In this document: in pieces, positions 33,619-41,480 of the stretch
How positions within the stretch are numbered: the first letter of the stretch is position 1
Layout: each line of letters opens with the position of its first letter
Assembly: GCA_022826725.1 (NCBI GenBank)
Contig: JAJDUF010000016.1
Span: forward strand, 310,001 to 374,000
Length of the DNA: 64,000 nucleotides
Source: Chloroflexota bacterium
GTDB lineage: Bacteria; Chloroflexota; UBA11872; UBA12225; JAJDUF01
Reading direction: 5' to 3'
The notes under the pieces: model-generated
The model's input: only the letters and a program-made list of their open reading frames with translations
Told to the model about the DNA's origin: nothing
The model's database searches: none
Made by a program: the position numbers and the translations under genes

Positions 33619-34755
33619 ATGAGCAGGATATATCGTGCCGCCGTCGTGGGCTGTAGCCGGATGGGCGCGTTCATTGACAACGAGTTCGTCGGCTTGCCCG
33701 GCCGCTATGCCCCTCACTCCCACGCCGCGGGCTACGAAGCCCACGACCGCACCGCGCTCGTGGCCGGTGTGGACATGCGGCCCGACGTCCTGGCGCAGTT
33801 CGGGCACCGCTACGGCGTGGCGGAGGCCCATCTCTACACCGACTACCGCGAAATGCTCGCCAAGGAGCAGCCGGACATCCTCAGCATCGCCACCCAGCCG
33901 GAGCAGCGTGCCGAGATCGCCATCTACGCGGCCGAGCACGGCGTGAAGGCGCTCTACTGCGAGAAGGCGCTGTGCGCCTCGCTCCAGGAGGCCGATGCGA
34001 TAGAGGCGGCGGTGGAGCGCCACGGGGTCGTCTTCAACATGGGCACCAACCGGCGCTGGCACCCCGGCTACGCCAAGATGCGGGAGCTGATCGCCTCCGG
34101 CGAGCTGGGCACCCTTGAGCTGCTACTGATTTACAACAACAGCGCCCTGTTCAACTCGTCCAGCCACAACTTCGACCTGGTCCAGTTCCTCAACGGCGAC
34201 GAGCCGGTGCTCTGGGCGCAGGGGTGGGTAGACCGCGGCGATGAGATCATCGTCGGCGACGAGGTGCGCGAGGACCCCAACGCGGAGGGCCTGTTCGGGT
34301 TTGCCAACGGGGTGACGGTCCACGTCATGCGCGGTCCGCGGGGCCAGGACTACGAGGCCGTCTGCGAGGACGGGATTATCACCGCGAGCAACCAGGACGT
34401 TGACTTTCTGGTGCGGCGCCGCGAGCGCCGGGGGCCTGCGCCGGCCGGCGCGTCGTTCCTGGAGCAGCGCCTCCACACCTTTGGTGCCGTGCTGGAAGCG
34501 GCGCCGGCGCTCGCCTACACGCCGGGCAGCAACACCCTCCGGCTCGTCGGAGACCTCGTGCAGGCGCTGGACACCGGCGGTCCGACGCGCGGCGGCGTGC
34601 GGGTCGCGCGGGCGAACACGGAGATCATCTTCGGCTTTATCGAATCGCACCGGCGCGGCGGAGCACGGGTCTCGCTGCCCCTGGATGATTGCCGCCTGCG
34701 TCTACAACGTGACCGCGCACCGCGCGCGCCGCGCTATGCGGCTGCCGGGAGCTAA
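33619..34755 (+). CDS. Gfo/Idh/MocA family oxidoreductase
   Basis: NAD(P)-dependent sugar-type oxidoreductase of 378 residues. The N-terminal Rossmann motif reads VVGCSRMGAFIDNEF, followed by HLYTDYREMLAKEQPDI, and the catalytic motif is present as YCEKALCAS (EKA in place of EKP) near residues 114-117. NMGTNRRWHPGYAKM and SHNFDLVQFL follow. The ATG at 33619 has AGGAGAG seven bases upstream; the earlier frame from 33424 runs through the repeat and is not used. The Pro-to-Ala change in the EKP motif is unusual but the Lys is kept. It follows a binding-protein gene across a repeat-filled gap, consistent with sugar metabolism. Confidence 0.84.
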   Translation: MSRIYRAAVVGCSRMGAFIDNEFVGLPGRYAPHSHAAGYEAHDRTALVAGVDMRPDVLAQFGHRYGVAEAHLYTDYREMLAKEQPDILSIATQPEQRAEIAIYAAEHGVKALYCEKALCASLQEADAIEAAVERHGVVFNMGTNRRWHPGYAKMRELIASGELGTLELLLIYNNSALFNSSSHNFDLVQFLNGDEPVLWAQGWVDRGDEIIVGDEVREDPNAEGLFGFANGVTVHVMRGPRGQDYEAVCEDGIITASNQDVDFLVRRRERRGPAPAGASFLEQRLHTFGAVLEAAPALAYTPGSNTLRLVGDLVQALDTGGPTRGGVRVARANTEIIFGFIESHRRGGARVSLPLDDCRLRLQRDRAPRAPRYAAAGS

Positions 34756-34824
34756 GGTGGCCTCACCCTCTGACGGGGCAAAGCTGCACCGCAGTCGCCA
34801 GGTGTAGCGCCGTTCTAGTTCCCG

Positions 34825-35103
34825 GTGGGAGTTATCCTGGCCATCCCGCTGGACGACCAGTATCCGTGGCCGAACATGCTGACGCGGCGGTTCGACGGCG
34901 GTGATGACCGCATCTTGGCCTACGATGCGGAGTTGGGCCAGTGGCGCCACGTGCCGGACCTGGCGACATTCCAGGCGCGAGGATACTACTGGTGCAACGT
35001 GACAGTAGCAGATGCGGGCTTCTTCGACCGGATTACGCTGGGGCCGCCGTACCCGTCTAGCGGCGTGCCGCCCCGGGCGGACTACCCGGTGTGCCAGACG
35101 TAG
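34825..35103 (+). CDS. Small frame resembling a fragment of a surface-protein domain
   Basis: A 92-codon frame from GTG at 34825. Its translation contains RILAYDAELGQWRHVPDLAT, YYWCNVTVADAGFFDRITLG and PPRADYPVC. I associate such stretches with the C-terminal parts of secreted Chloroflexota proteins, but cannot confirm it without a search. There is no signal peptide, no ribosome site, and an in-frame TAG at 34816, so it may be a leftover of a larger gene rather than a working one. It follows the oxidoreductase by 69 bases. Confidence 0.4.
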   Translation: MGVILAIPLDDQYPWPNMLTRRFDGGDDRILAYDAELGQWRHVPDLATFQARGYYWCNVTVADAGFFDRITLGPPYPSSGVPPRADYPVCQT

Positions 35104-35255
35104 GGTAGTGGCCAGGGGACCCGCTCCTACCCAGACTCCCCTGCCCTGATGAAGGTTGCGAACTTAATCGGGTGGTGGGATGTAGCCCCCCTATGGTCCC
35201 TGACAAGGGTGGTTTTCGGCGGAGAGCGGCGGGCGGGGCCGACCTCACCCCCCGG

Positions 35256-35282
35256 CCCCCTCTCCAACATTTGGAGAGGGGG
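35256..35282 (-). terminator. Long perfect hairpin after higA
   Basis: CCCCCTCTCCAA, loop CAT, TTGGAGAGGGGG: a 12-base perfect stem with a 3-base loop, 44 bases after the higA stop. It belongs to the dispersed CCTCTCC hairpin group seen elsewhere, so it may be a repeat unit that also stops transcription. No T run follows. Confidence 0.45.
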
Positions 35283-35325
35283 TGTAGCGCTCGGACCTGG
35301 GCTGAGGTATGGCCCTGGACGGCGG

Positions 35326-35649
35326 CTAGGCCTGGCTCGGCGAGTGCTCAAGGCTCATCTTCGCTGCGCGCGCGTCCCGGTCACGATTCCGCGCCAGGGT
35401 CAGGCGGTAATCGGCTTCGAGGTGGGTCCAGAACTGGGCATCAATCCCGAGTACCTGCTCCAGTCCAATGGCGGTCTCCGGGGTGATGGCCTTCTTCGCC
35501 TTGATGATCTCGTTTATGGCCTGTGCTGGCCGGCCGAGCCGTGTCGCAAGCTCCTTCTGGGTCATTCCGCGAGCATCGAGTTCCTCCGCCAAGACCTCGC
35601 CCGGCGGGATCGGCAGGTCCGACCACACACGCGGAGCCTTAGTCATCAT
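35326..35649 (-). CDS. higA: HigA-type antitoxin without adjacent toxin
   Basis: Helix-turn-helix protein of 107 residues of the HigA/VapI addiction-module family. It begins PPGEVLAEELDARGMTQKEL and continues with ATRLGRPAQAINEIIKAKKA and TAIGLEQVLGIDAQFWTHLE, the usual order of helices in HigA antitoxins. AGGAGGT at 35661-35667 lies 11 bases before the ATG; a second ATG follows directly. In typical loci a higB toxin precedes higA, but only 59 bases separate this gene from the aminotransferase and no toxin frame is present. It may be a solitary regulator or a protective antitoxin. Confidence 0.85.
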   Translation of the reverse strand: MMTKAPRVWSDLPIPPGEVLAEELDARGMTQKELATRLGRPAQAINEIIKAKKAITPETAIGLEQVLGIDAQFWTHLEADYRLTLARNRDRDARAAKMSLEHSPSQA

Positions 35650-35673
35650 AGTGGTTGCTTACCTCCTGTATGA

Positions 35674-35693
35674 TGACACTCTCCTCCGTGTCA
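35674..35693. promoter_or_regulatory. Dyad upstream of higA
   Basis: TGACAC, eight bases, GTGTCA: a perfect 6-base inverted repeat 25 bases before higA. The size and place suit autorepression by the HigA dimer (inference). Confidence 0.45.
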
Positions 35694-35708
35694 CCCGGCG
35701 TCATGGGG

Positions 35709-37055
35709 TTACGTCACAAGGCGCCGGAACGGCTCGGAAACGATTGGCGCCTCCAGCCGCTCGGCCACGCGGTTGCTCTCCAGGGCCACGCGGATGACGA
35801 CGAAGGCCTCCTGCGCTGCTGCCACCGTGCGCGCCACGTCCGCTTCCGTATGGGCGGCGTTCAGGTAGAAGGCGTGGGGGGCGATAATGCCGCGCTTGGC
35901 CATCTCCTGGATGTAGAGCGTGAGGACCTGCTGGCGCAGCGTGGGGTCGGTAACCCGGAAGTGTAGTGACGGGTGCCAGTCGGCCCCGGCGCATTCCGCA
36001 TCAAGCCCCGCCTCCTCGAGCGCACCGTTGATCCCCGCCTTGATGAGTCGGCCGATGTGGTGGATGTGGGCAATCGCCTGGCGCTGCCGTAGCTCGCGGA
36101 TGGTCGTCAGCGCCGCGGTGATACCGAGCGTATCGCTCCAGTAGGTACTGGAGATGAACATCCGGCTGGCCGGCTCCATCACCCAACGTTGGCCGACCAC
36201 CGCACCCATCGCGTAGCCGTTGGACATCGCCTTGGCCAGCACCGTCATATCGGGGGTGACACCGACGTACTCCTGTACACCGCCGAGCGCGGGGCGAAAG
36301 CCCGACGTTACCTCGTCGAAGATGAGCACCACCCCCTCGCGCGTAGCCAGCTCGCGCACATGCTCCAGATACCCGGCGGGCGGGCGCTCCGAGCGCAGCG
36401 GCTCCATGATGATCGCAGCGACCTCGCCCGCGTGCTGCTGCAAGAGCCGCTCCAGCGCGGGCAGGTCGCCGTAGGGGAAGGGGTAGCTCGTACCGGCCAG
36501 CCCTTGGGGTACCCCGATTGGCTCGATCCCCGGAAAGAGGTGGTCGTCGAGCCGGTCGTCCGGGGCCAGGTTGGCGGCCAGATACCAGTCGTGCCAGCCG
36601 TGATACCCGCAAAACAGCACCTTATCCCGTCCCGTCATGCCGCGGGCGATGCGTACCGCGATGGTACAGGCCTCGCCACCACCCTTGGCATAGCGCACCA
36701 TCTCGGCGCTCGGGATCGTGCGGACCAGCTCCTTGGCCAGCTCGATCTCCCGCTCGTGGTTGAGGGTATAGATGGGGCTGGCGTCAATCTGCTCTTTGAC
36801 GGCCGCATCCACCACTTCATCGGCATAGCCCAGGACGATGGCGCCGACGGAGCTCATCCAATCGAGATACTCGTTGCCGTCCACGTCCCAGACCCGCGCG
36901 CCCTTGGCCCGGGCCGCGTAGACGGGGCTGACACCGTAGGCAAAGCGCGATGGCCGCCGGCTGATGAGCTGCGTGGCGCCGGGAATGAGGTGGAGCGCCT
37001 GCTGGTAGAGGTCGAGCGAACGCTGCACACCACGCGGGGTTCTCTGAGTGGTCAT
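35709..37055 (-). CDS. Class III PLP aminotransferase (glutamate-1-semialdehyde aminomutase-like)
   Basis: Pyridoxal-phosphate enzyme of 448 residues, class III aminotransferase fold. Seen: the N-terminal GATQLISRRPSRFAYGVSPV, WDVDGNEYLDWMSSVGAI, KGGGEACTIAVRIAR, the cofactor Asp in LIFDEVTSGFR near residue 247 and the Schiff-base Lys in VLAKAMSNGYAMGAV near 275. It resembles glutamate-1-semialdehyde 2,1-aminomutases but such proteins are often mis-assigned; its genomic neighbourhood (DapA-like lyase upstream, sugar genes around) argues for a different amino-sugar or amino-acid reaction. It is upstream of higA on the same strand. Confidence 0.84.
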   Translation of the reverse strand: MTTQRTPRGVQRSLDLYQQALHLIPGATQLISRRPSRFAYGVSPVYAARAKGARVWDVDGNEYLDWMSSVGAIVLGYADEVVDAAVKEQIDASPIYTLNHEREIELAKELVRTIPSAEMVRYAKGGGEACTIAVRIARGMTGRDKVLFCGYHGWHDWYLAANLAPDDRLDDHLFPGIEPIGVPQGLAGTSYPFPYGDLPALERLLQQHAGEVAAIIMEPLRSERPPAGYLEHVRELATREGVVLIFDEVTSGFRPALGGVQEYVGVTPDMTVLAKAMSNGYAMGAVVGQRWVMEPASRMFISSTYWSDTLGITAALTTIRELRQRQAIAHIHHIGRLIKAGINGALEEAGLDAECAGADWHPSLHFRVTDPTLRQQVLTLYIQEMAKRGIIAPHAFYLNAAHTEADVARTVAAAQEAFVVIRVALESNRVAERLEAPIVSEPFRRLVT

Positions 37056-37177
37056 GCCTGGTGCTCCCTTCCGGCCCTCGCCTTGAGTCGGCAGTGTGTT
37101 GCTTCTGCGGGAATCTCGCGGGTGCCCCCTATGGTCCCCCCGCTGCGGCGGGGGGACGTGGGAATGACGGGCCGGGG

Positions 37178-38074
37178 CTAGAGCAAGCCGATACCGTGCA
37201 AGAAGGTCCGCAGGGCCGCCATCTCGTCATCGGTAGCGTTCGGTGCCGGCGACCGTCGCCAGCGCGGCGCCACGCCGTAGATTTCCAGCAGGGCGTGGGC
37301 CATCAGCCCGTCAAAGCCGTACCGCACCCGGCGTGCCTCCTGCCAGAGCGGCTGCTCGTAGCGCCTGATTGTAGCCCACGCGGCGGCGCTGTCATGGCGC
37401 TGGATCGCCTCCCAATACGTCAGGGATGGCTCGGCGTGGCAGCGGATGAAGACATCCAGCCAGGCGTAGCAGCCGTGTGGCCACAGCAGATGGTGACGCT
37501 TCATCGCGCCGCCGCCGACCATCGTCCAACGGTCGCCCCAACGCAGCAATACCTCGTGCGCGTAGTCCAAGCCGAAATCCTCTTTGAAGGCCAGCACGTT
37601 CGGCTCGTCTTCGATCAACTCGCAGGTCCGCAGGGGCACGTCGCCCACCAGCATCACGCGCATCTCGGCGACGACGGCTCGATAGTAGTCCGCCAGCGTT
37701 TCGGGCGTGCCGAGCGCCCCCGGCCACCCGGCGGGCCGGACCATGTACAGATCAAACCCCAGCTCGCGGACGTAGCGGCCGAACTGCAGGGCCTTGTTCA
37801 GCCCCCACATGTTGTCGCAGGCGATGGTCACGGCTCGGCCGCCGACGTGCTCGATTACCGTTCGGTGTACGGCCGCCACCTCGTCATCGGTCAGGAGCGA
37901 GATGAGGCTATCGCCCCAAGTCAGCATGATGACGTTGCCGCCGTTGGCGATGGTGTAGTCAATCGCGGATCGGATACCGTGGTGGTCCACCTCCCCATCG
38001 CGCGTGAAGATCGTCGGCAAGGAGTTGACCGGCCCCCGCAGCCGCGCTCGGATGTCGCCGGGTGCTTGTATCAC
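37178..38074 (-). CDS. Dihydrodipicolinate synthase/N-acetylneuraminate lyase family protein
   Basis: Class I aldolase-type lyase of 298 residues, DapA superfamily. It has GPVNSLPTIFTRDGEVDHHG at the start, TWGDSLISLLTDDEVAAVHR, and the Schiff-base lysine in VLAFKEDFGLDY near residue 163. The tyrosine motif of canonical DapA (YxxP) is replaced by YMVRPAG, so activity on pyruvate with aspartate semialdehyde is doubtful; sugar-acid dehydratases and aldolases share the fold. I set the start at GTG 38074 because homology begins there and GGGGCGGA precedes it; an open frame extends to 38296 without support. It lies 122 bases upstream of the aminotransferase, probably in one transcript. Confidence 0.8.
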   Translation of the reverse strand: MIQAPGDIRARLRGPVNSLPTIFTRDGEVDHHGIRSAIDYTIANGGNVIMLTWGDSLISLLTDDEVAAVHRTVIEHVGGRAVTIACDNMWGLNKALQFGRYVRELGFDLYMVRPAGWPGALGTPETLADYYRAVVAEMRVMLVGDVPLRTCELIEDEPNVLAFKEDFGLDYAHEVLLRWGDRWTMVGGGAMKRHHLLWPHGCYAWLDVFIRCHAEPSLTYWEAIQRHDSAAAWATIRRYEQPLWQEARRVRYGFDGLMAHALLEIYGVAPRWRRSPAPNATDDEMAALRTFLHGIGLL

Positions 38075-38213
38075 TTTGTTCCGCCCCTCGGCACCGGTTC
38101 GGCACCGGTCGGTTGATAGTACCACTGCAACTGCCGGCGCGCTTGGCAGAGACAAGAGCACTAGTAGGTACAAGCGGCGGCTATGGGGAGTGCGGTGATT
38201 GAGTGATGTGTGA

Positions 38214-39350
38214 CTACAGAGCGCGGGCCACAGCGGCAAGCGGGCCAGCCCCGGCAAATAGATCCACCGACCAGTTCTGGCCCCGTTCCAGGGCATTGGC
38301 CTTGCGTAAGCGAATCTGACCGCATCCCCCGTCTAGCTCGTGACGCTCCTTTGTTACCTCAGCCATCATCCTCTCGACGACTCCTGACCGTCTCACTGCA
38401 GATCGGACAGTCGGCGGCGCAGAAATGTAGGCGCGGGGTGTTGCCGAGTTGATCCGCGCACAGTCATCAGCAGAAGGTAACTGGACATTCCCACGAACAA
38501 AGGGTGTTAGGAGCGCAAACGGAGGCGCCATCAACATGCCATCCCATACACGGTCGTCATGAGCATTGGACGAACCGTGATGTGCAACCTTGAACACCTC
38601 TGCCCGCTCTCCAGGCCGTCGGCTCTCGTGATCGTTGACGACACACGTCCAGCCAGTATGAGGATTAGCCGTTTTCTCCAAATCCGCGCCCAGCAGAATG
38701 GCTGTGGAGCCAATGCTTACCCAGAGGACGACTGCGGTGTCGTTGGGCGAGGGTGCCGGTAAGTGCCGCGGTGAGTCGCCCGGTTGCGGGAGAAGACGAC
38801 CGATGGCCTGAATTGCGCGTGTGACTGAAGCATCCGACGGCGACAGCGACAGCACGGTACTCTCAGTTCGTTCGTCAATCAGGCGCCGCTTAAACAAGAG
38901 CCGCTCGGCAACTGTCCAGCCAGGGGAAGACGAACCGGGCCCTGCCGATCGCTTATCCAAGAGTTCCAGGACATCGTGGAACTCACGAGCACCCGACGAC
39001 TGAGTATATGCTGCCTGAGTTCCGATCACTGTGAGCACTTCGGTCGAACGCAGCGCCGCCGAGCAGTAGAAGTCGGCGGCCGCACAGGTACGTACAACCT
39101 TAGCCAGTCCACGGATATGGTCGTCGTGCCAGTGGGTAGCGACGACAAGTCGCACTGCGGAAGCGGGGTCATGGCCTATTCGCTGCAGGTATGCCAGGGC
39201 TGGCTGCTCGCGACGCCGCTGGTCGAAGCAGGAGTCAACCAACAACCAGTTTCCAGAACCCAAATGCACGAGGATGCATTCGCCGAATCCTGGGCCGAAT
39301 AGCGAAACTTCCACCTCATCGGAACGAGGCGGTGTGGCGAGATCAGGCAT
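38214..39350 (-). CDS. ComEC-like metallo-beta-lactamase protein (third gene of a three-gene cassette)
   Basis: Soluble metallo-beta-lactamase-fold protein of 378 residues with features of the ComEC/Rec2 hydrolase domain. Residues: SLFGPGFGECILVHLGSG at the start, the metal motif THWHDDH near 71-77, LGADLEK near 222, and the VAHHGSSNAHDD segment near 253-264, which holds a later metal ligand. There are no membrane helices, so it is not a DNA uptake channel. Its ATG overlaps the upstream stop by eight bases, with GGAGG directly before it. It is the last gene of a cassette with two proteins I cannot identify. Soluble members of this group are found in several defence and toxin-type clusters; that link is inference here. 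Confidence 0.8.
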   Translation of the reverse strand: MPDLATPPRSDEVEVSLFGPGFGECILVHLGSGNWLLVDSCFDQRRREQPALAYLQRIGHDPASAVRLVVATHWHDDHIRGLAKVVRTCAAADFYCSAALRSTEVLTVIGTQAAYTQSSGAREFHDVLELLDKRSAGPGSSSPGWTVAERLLFKRRLIDERTESTVLSLSPSDASVTRAIQAIGRLLPQPGDSPRHLPAPSPNDTAVVLWVSIGSTAILLGADLEKTANPHTGWTCVVNDHESRRPGERAEVFKVAHHGSSNAHDDRVWDGMLMAPPFALLTPFVRGNVQLPSADDCARINSATPRAYISAPPTVRSAVRRSGVVERMMAEVTKERHELDGGCGQIRLRKANALERGQNWSVDLFAGAGPLAAVARAL

Positions 39351-39963
39351 CCTCCGCTAACTGTTGAATGCGTGCTGCCCAACCTTGGGCCTCGCGTAAG
39401 TCGTCCTCGGTCCAGCCAGGTAGCCGTTGCATAGTGATGATGGAGGTACGCCGGCGGGGAGCTCCAATCCCGTCCAGGTAGCCGACGGTCCAATAAAAGT
39501 GCGCTCCGGGGACCACCAGTGGACGATCGTCTGGGGATATCTCCTCAAGATAGATCTCCACTTCCTCAACCGGCGACTGCTCAAGAACATCTTCGATGAT
39601 CGCTGTGAAGGTCTCATCGCCAACGGACACTACATGCCCGTGCCACTTGCCCTTGATATCGAAGTGTTCGCGTGGGCCGCCAGGGGGTGGGCGTCTCTGG
39701 TGTCTTGGCGGTGCCGAGGTCTGTGTCTCCGTAACGGAGGTATCTGCCGTCATTGCCACAGCCCCCAGTTCGGAAGGCTGAACATCGGGCATATTCGCCG
39801 CACTTGCGTCCATCTCCGGAGGATACATCGCCTTACGACGCTGTACGAACTCGACCGACCTACCAGTATCCTCTGGACGCGGCTTCATGGACTTAAACGT
39901 GCCTTCATGTGGCCCTATAATGCTTATCAATGATGGGTGCGACCGTGCTGGCGCCATCAGCAT
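39343..39963 (-). CDS. Protein of unknown function, middle gene of the cassette
   Basis: Protein of 206 residues that I do not recognise. Residues 1-100 are low-complexity and Pro/Ser/Thr-rich, likely disordered. Residues 105-200 form a compact beta-rich domain: GKWHGHVVSVGDETFTAIIE, EVEIYLEEISPDDRPLVVPG, HFYWTVGYLDG, then a helix ending in QQLAEDA. The domain has the look of a small beta barrel. The start ATG at 39963 overlaps the preceding gene by seven bases; ATG 39957 is a second choice with better ribosome-site spacing. G+C in 39541-39600 is 48% by hand count, well below the window average. Coupling to both neighbours implies a joint function. Confidence 0.75.
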   Translation of the reverse strand: MLMAPARSHPSLISIIGPHEGTFKSMKPRPEDTGRSVEFVQRRKAMYPPEMDASAANMPDVQPSELGAVAMTADTSVTETQTSAPPRHQRRPPPGGPREHFDIKGKWHGHVVSVGDETFTAIIEDVLEQSPVEEVEIYLEEISPDDRPLVVPGAHFYWTVGYLDGIGAPRRRTSIITMQRLPGWTEDDLREAQGWAARIQQLAEDA

Positions 39964-40610
39964 AAGCTCCCTATGTGCTGGATTATATCATCTGCTCGCC
40001 TCTGCGACGCAGACCACTGCTCTTCTGCGATTCTGAGTATAGCCTTCGCGCTCCTGGCTGAGTTGTCGTCAACCTCAAAATGATCGTTAATCTCTACAAA
40101 CAACCCGTTCCCAATTCTATTCGACGGCTCAACCCGGACATTCACGGCACCATCTAATCCATCGGGCCTCGTACCCTCGATCGCAAGGGACCGCATGCCC
40201 GGATTTTCCAAGATAGGCTGCCAGTGTTCCCTGGGGGCGAGCCTATGCCCGATAGTGTGCCAGGCTTCTTCAGACTCCAGACGAAAGTGGAAATCTCGGT
40301 TGAGTCCCAGTTTGGCAAGAGGTGTGTGTCTGAGAATCCTGAATGTCCCAATTGCAAGGTCTCGCAATGAATCGTAGAGTGGCGGCTGTGTAGTAGAAAT
40401 CATAAATCTGTTGTTGAGAGCCTGGAGCGTATATTGCTCTGTCCGAAATGAGCATGCATCGGCTGCAATGACGCCGACTTCGGCATTCTCCAGTTCAGTC
40501 TTGCTCCACAAGCCCTCCGCCACATACCAGGACGGATGAAAAATGGCTGGATTGAAGGAGCCGATGAATACTACGCTCACGCCTTCCAAGACGATCGGCG
40601 GCATCCCCAT
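39957..40610 (-). CDS. Protein of unknown function, first gene of the cassette
   Basis: Protein of 217 residues without membrane helices or a signal peptide, not assigned to any family with confidence. It has VVFIGSFNPAIFHPSWYVAE, ISTTQPPLYDSLRDLAIGTF, HFRLESEEAWHTIGHRLAPR and VEPSNRIGNGLFVEINDHFE. The layout (a beta-rich domain followed by helices) recalls the TIGR04255-type partner proteins of unknown role; this is a weak impression. I place the start at ATG 40610, inside a palindrome and 10 bases after a TATACT element; a GTG at 40673 would lie upstream of that promoter. G+C is 45-50% in two 60-base samples. The two following genes overlap it and each other. Confidence 0.7.
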   Translation of the reverse strand: MGMPPIVLEGVSVVFIGSFNPAIFHPSWYVAEGLWSKTELENAEVGVIAADACSFRTEQYTLQALNNRFMISTTQPPLYDSLRDLAIGTFRILRHTPLAKLGLNRDFHFRLESEEAWHTIGHRLAPREHWQPILENPGMRSLAIEGTRPDGLDGAVNVRVEPSNRIGNGLFVEINDHFEVDDNSARSAKAILRIAEEQWSASQRRADDIIQHIGSLC

Positions 40611-40626
40611 AGTGGGATGCAGTATA
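40601..40626 (-). promoter_or_regulatory. Promoter and palindrome at the start of the three-gene cassette
   Basis: On the minus strand TATACT (40626-40621) is followed directly by a perfect 7-base inverted repeat, GCATCCC-CATAGT-GGGATGC (40620-40601), that contains the ATG at 40610. Polymerase start and start codon both fall inside the dyad, so a bound repressor or an RNA hairpin could control expression. The -35 region is not consensus. Confidence 0.5.
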
Positions 40627-40789
40627 GCCCTCAATCCTGTCCTATCGCTACTCGGCTCCGCTCGGAGCGGCACCTAGCCTGCACGAGTGCATGTTCATCA
40701 TCTGAAGCGGGTCAAGCTAGTCCCCGTGCTATAGCGTTGACAATGCCGGCTTGTGGTGCCGATGCGATGCATCTTCCCGGTGCGCTTGC

Positions 40790-40819
40790 TTGACGGGCGG
40801 CGGGCGGGTGGTGGACAAT
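40790..40819 (+). promoter_or_regulatory. Promoter of the small membrane-protein gene
   Basis: TTGACG, 18 bases, GACAAT; the ATG at 40848 lies 28 bases further. A TTGACA at 40737-40742 upstream lacks a good -10. Confidence 0.4.
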
Positions 40820-40847
40820 CTGCCTAGGCTCAAAGAGGGGGAGGACG

Positions 40848-41066
40848 ATGCACCCGGCGCTGAAGAAGACCGCGCACGTGCTGTTGTTCGTGGTTGCGTT
40901 CGTAGTGTTCTACGTGGGGCTGTTTGTCGGCTTGCAGGTCAACGCGAACGGCGGCACGCTCCTCTGGCTGGCAGCGGCGGCGATAGCCGGACTGAACATC
41001 CTGTGGATGATCCGGTCGGAAAAGAAGGGCAGGGAGGGGGAGCGGGGAGACGACGCTGACGGCTGA
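40848..41066 (+). CDS. Small two-helix membrane protein
   Basis: Protein of 72 residues with two hydrophobic segments, VLLFVVAFVVFYVGLFVGL near 10-28 and LLWLAAAAIAGLNILWMI near 37-55, and a charged C-terminal tail (RSEKKGREGERGDDADG). The two helices would form a hairpin with both ends in the cytoplasm. GGGGGAGG lies three bases before the ATG. I do not recognise a family. It sits seven bases before tRNA-Gly on the opposite strand and may be expressed independently. Confidence 0.65.
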   Translation: MHPALKKTAHVLLFVVAFVVFYVGLFVGLQVNANGGTLLWLAAAAIAGLNILWMIRSEKKGREGERGDDADG

Positions 41067-41073
41067 TAGCTAG

Positions 41074-41150
41074 TGGAGCGGGAGACGGGATTCGAACCCG
41101 CGACAACCTGCTTGGAAGGCAGGAGCTCTACCGAACTGAGCTACCCCCGC
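41074..41150 (-). tRNA. tRNA-Gly (TCC anticodon)
   Basis: Minus-strand cloverleaf: acceptor GCGGGGG/CTCCCGC, D arm with AGTTCGGTAGA, anticodon stem CCTGC/GCAGG around CTTCCAA (anticodon TCC), T arm GCGGG-TTCGAAT-CCCGT. The CCA end is encoded (41074-41076). A TATAAT element (41170-41165) lies 14 bases before the 5' end. Confidence 0.95.
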
Positions 41151-41202
41151 ATGCTACATCGGTCATTATACAGCATCCGTCATCCGAGGGCGCTGGTGGT
41201 GC

Positions 41203-41406
41203 TCACCACCAGCGCCAGAGGCGCCGGAGCCGACGCCACCAACGCCCCGGTTGTGGCTGCGCGCCGAGCAACTCCCCGCTCGTGGTTACGTGGGCATCGC
41301 CAGGCTCAATCGGCAACCCACAGCGTGAGCAGTAGCCGGTGCGCCCCCGCAGTTGCCGATAGCAGTACGGGCAGAGCAGTTGCTGCGCGGAGGGACGCTC
41401 GCTCAT
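41203..41406 (-). CDS. Small zinc-ribbon protein
   Basis: Protein of 67 residues with CPYC near residues 12-15 and CSRC near 26-29, the four-cysteine knuckle of a zinc ribbon, then an acidic linker and a Trp/Arg-rich tail (RWWRRLRRLWRWW). The tail could bind membrane or nucleic acid. There is no clear ribosome site before the ATG at 41406. A strong minus-strand hairpin with a T tail (41430-41448) lies 24 bases upstream, so the gene either has its own short promoter or is fed by readthrough from the RNA described at 41430-41767. The family is unknown. Confidence 0.52.
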   Translation of the reverse strand: MSERPSAQQLLCPYCYRQLRGRTGYCSRCGLPIEPGDAHVTTSGELLGAQPQPGRWWRRLRRLWRWW

Positions 41407-41429
41407 TGGGACTGAGTTCCATCAATCCG

Positions 41430-41448
41430 AAAAGCCGCCGCGGCGGCT
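41430..41448 (-). terminator. Intrinsic terminator of the minus-strand RNA
   Basis: Palindrome AGCCGCCGCGGCGGCT followed on the minus strand by TTTTCGG. The GC-rich stem plus T run is a good intrinsic terminator. It only makes sense for a minus-strand transcript, though no minus-strand gene lies between here and 42171. Confidence 0.7.
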
Positions 41449-41480
41449 GATTCGTGCGACCGGTGGCCGGACAAAGAAAG

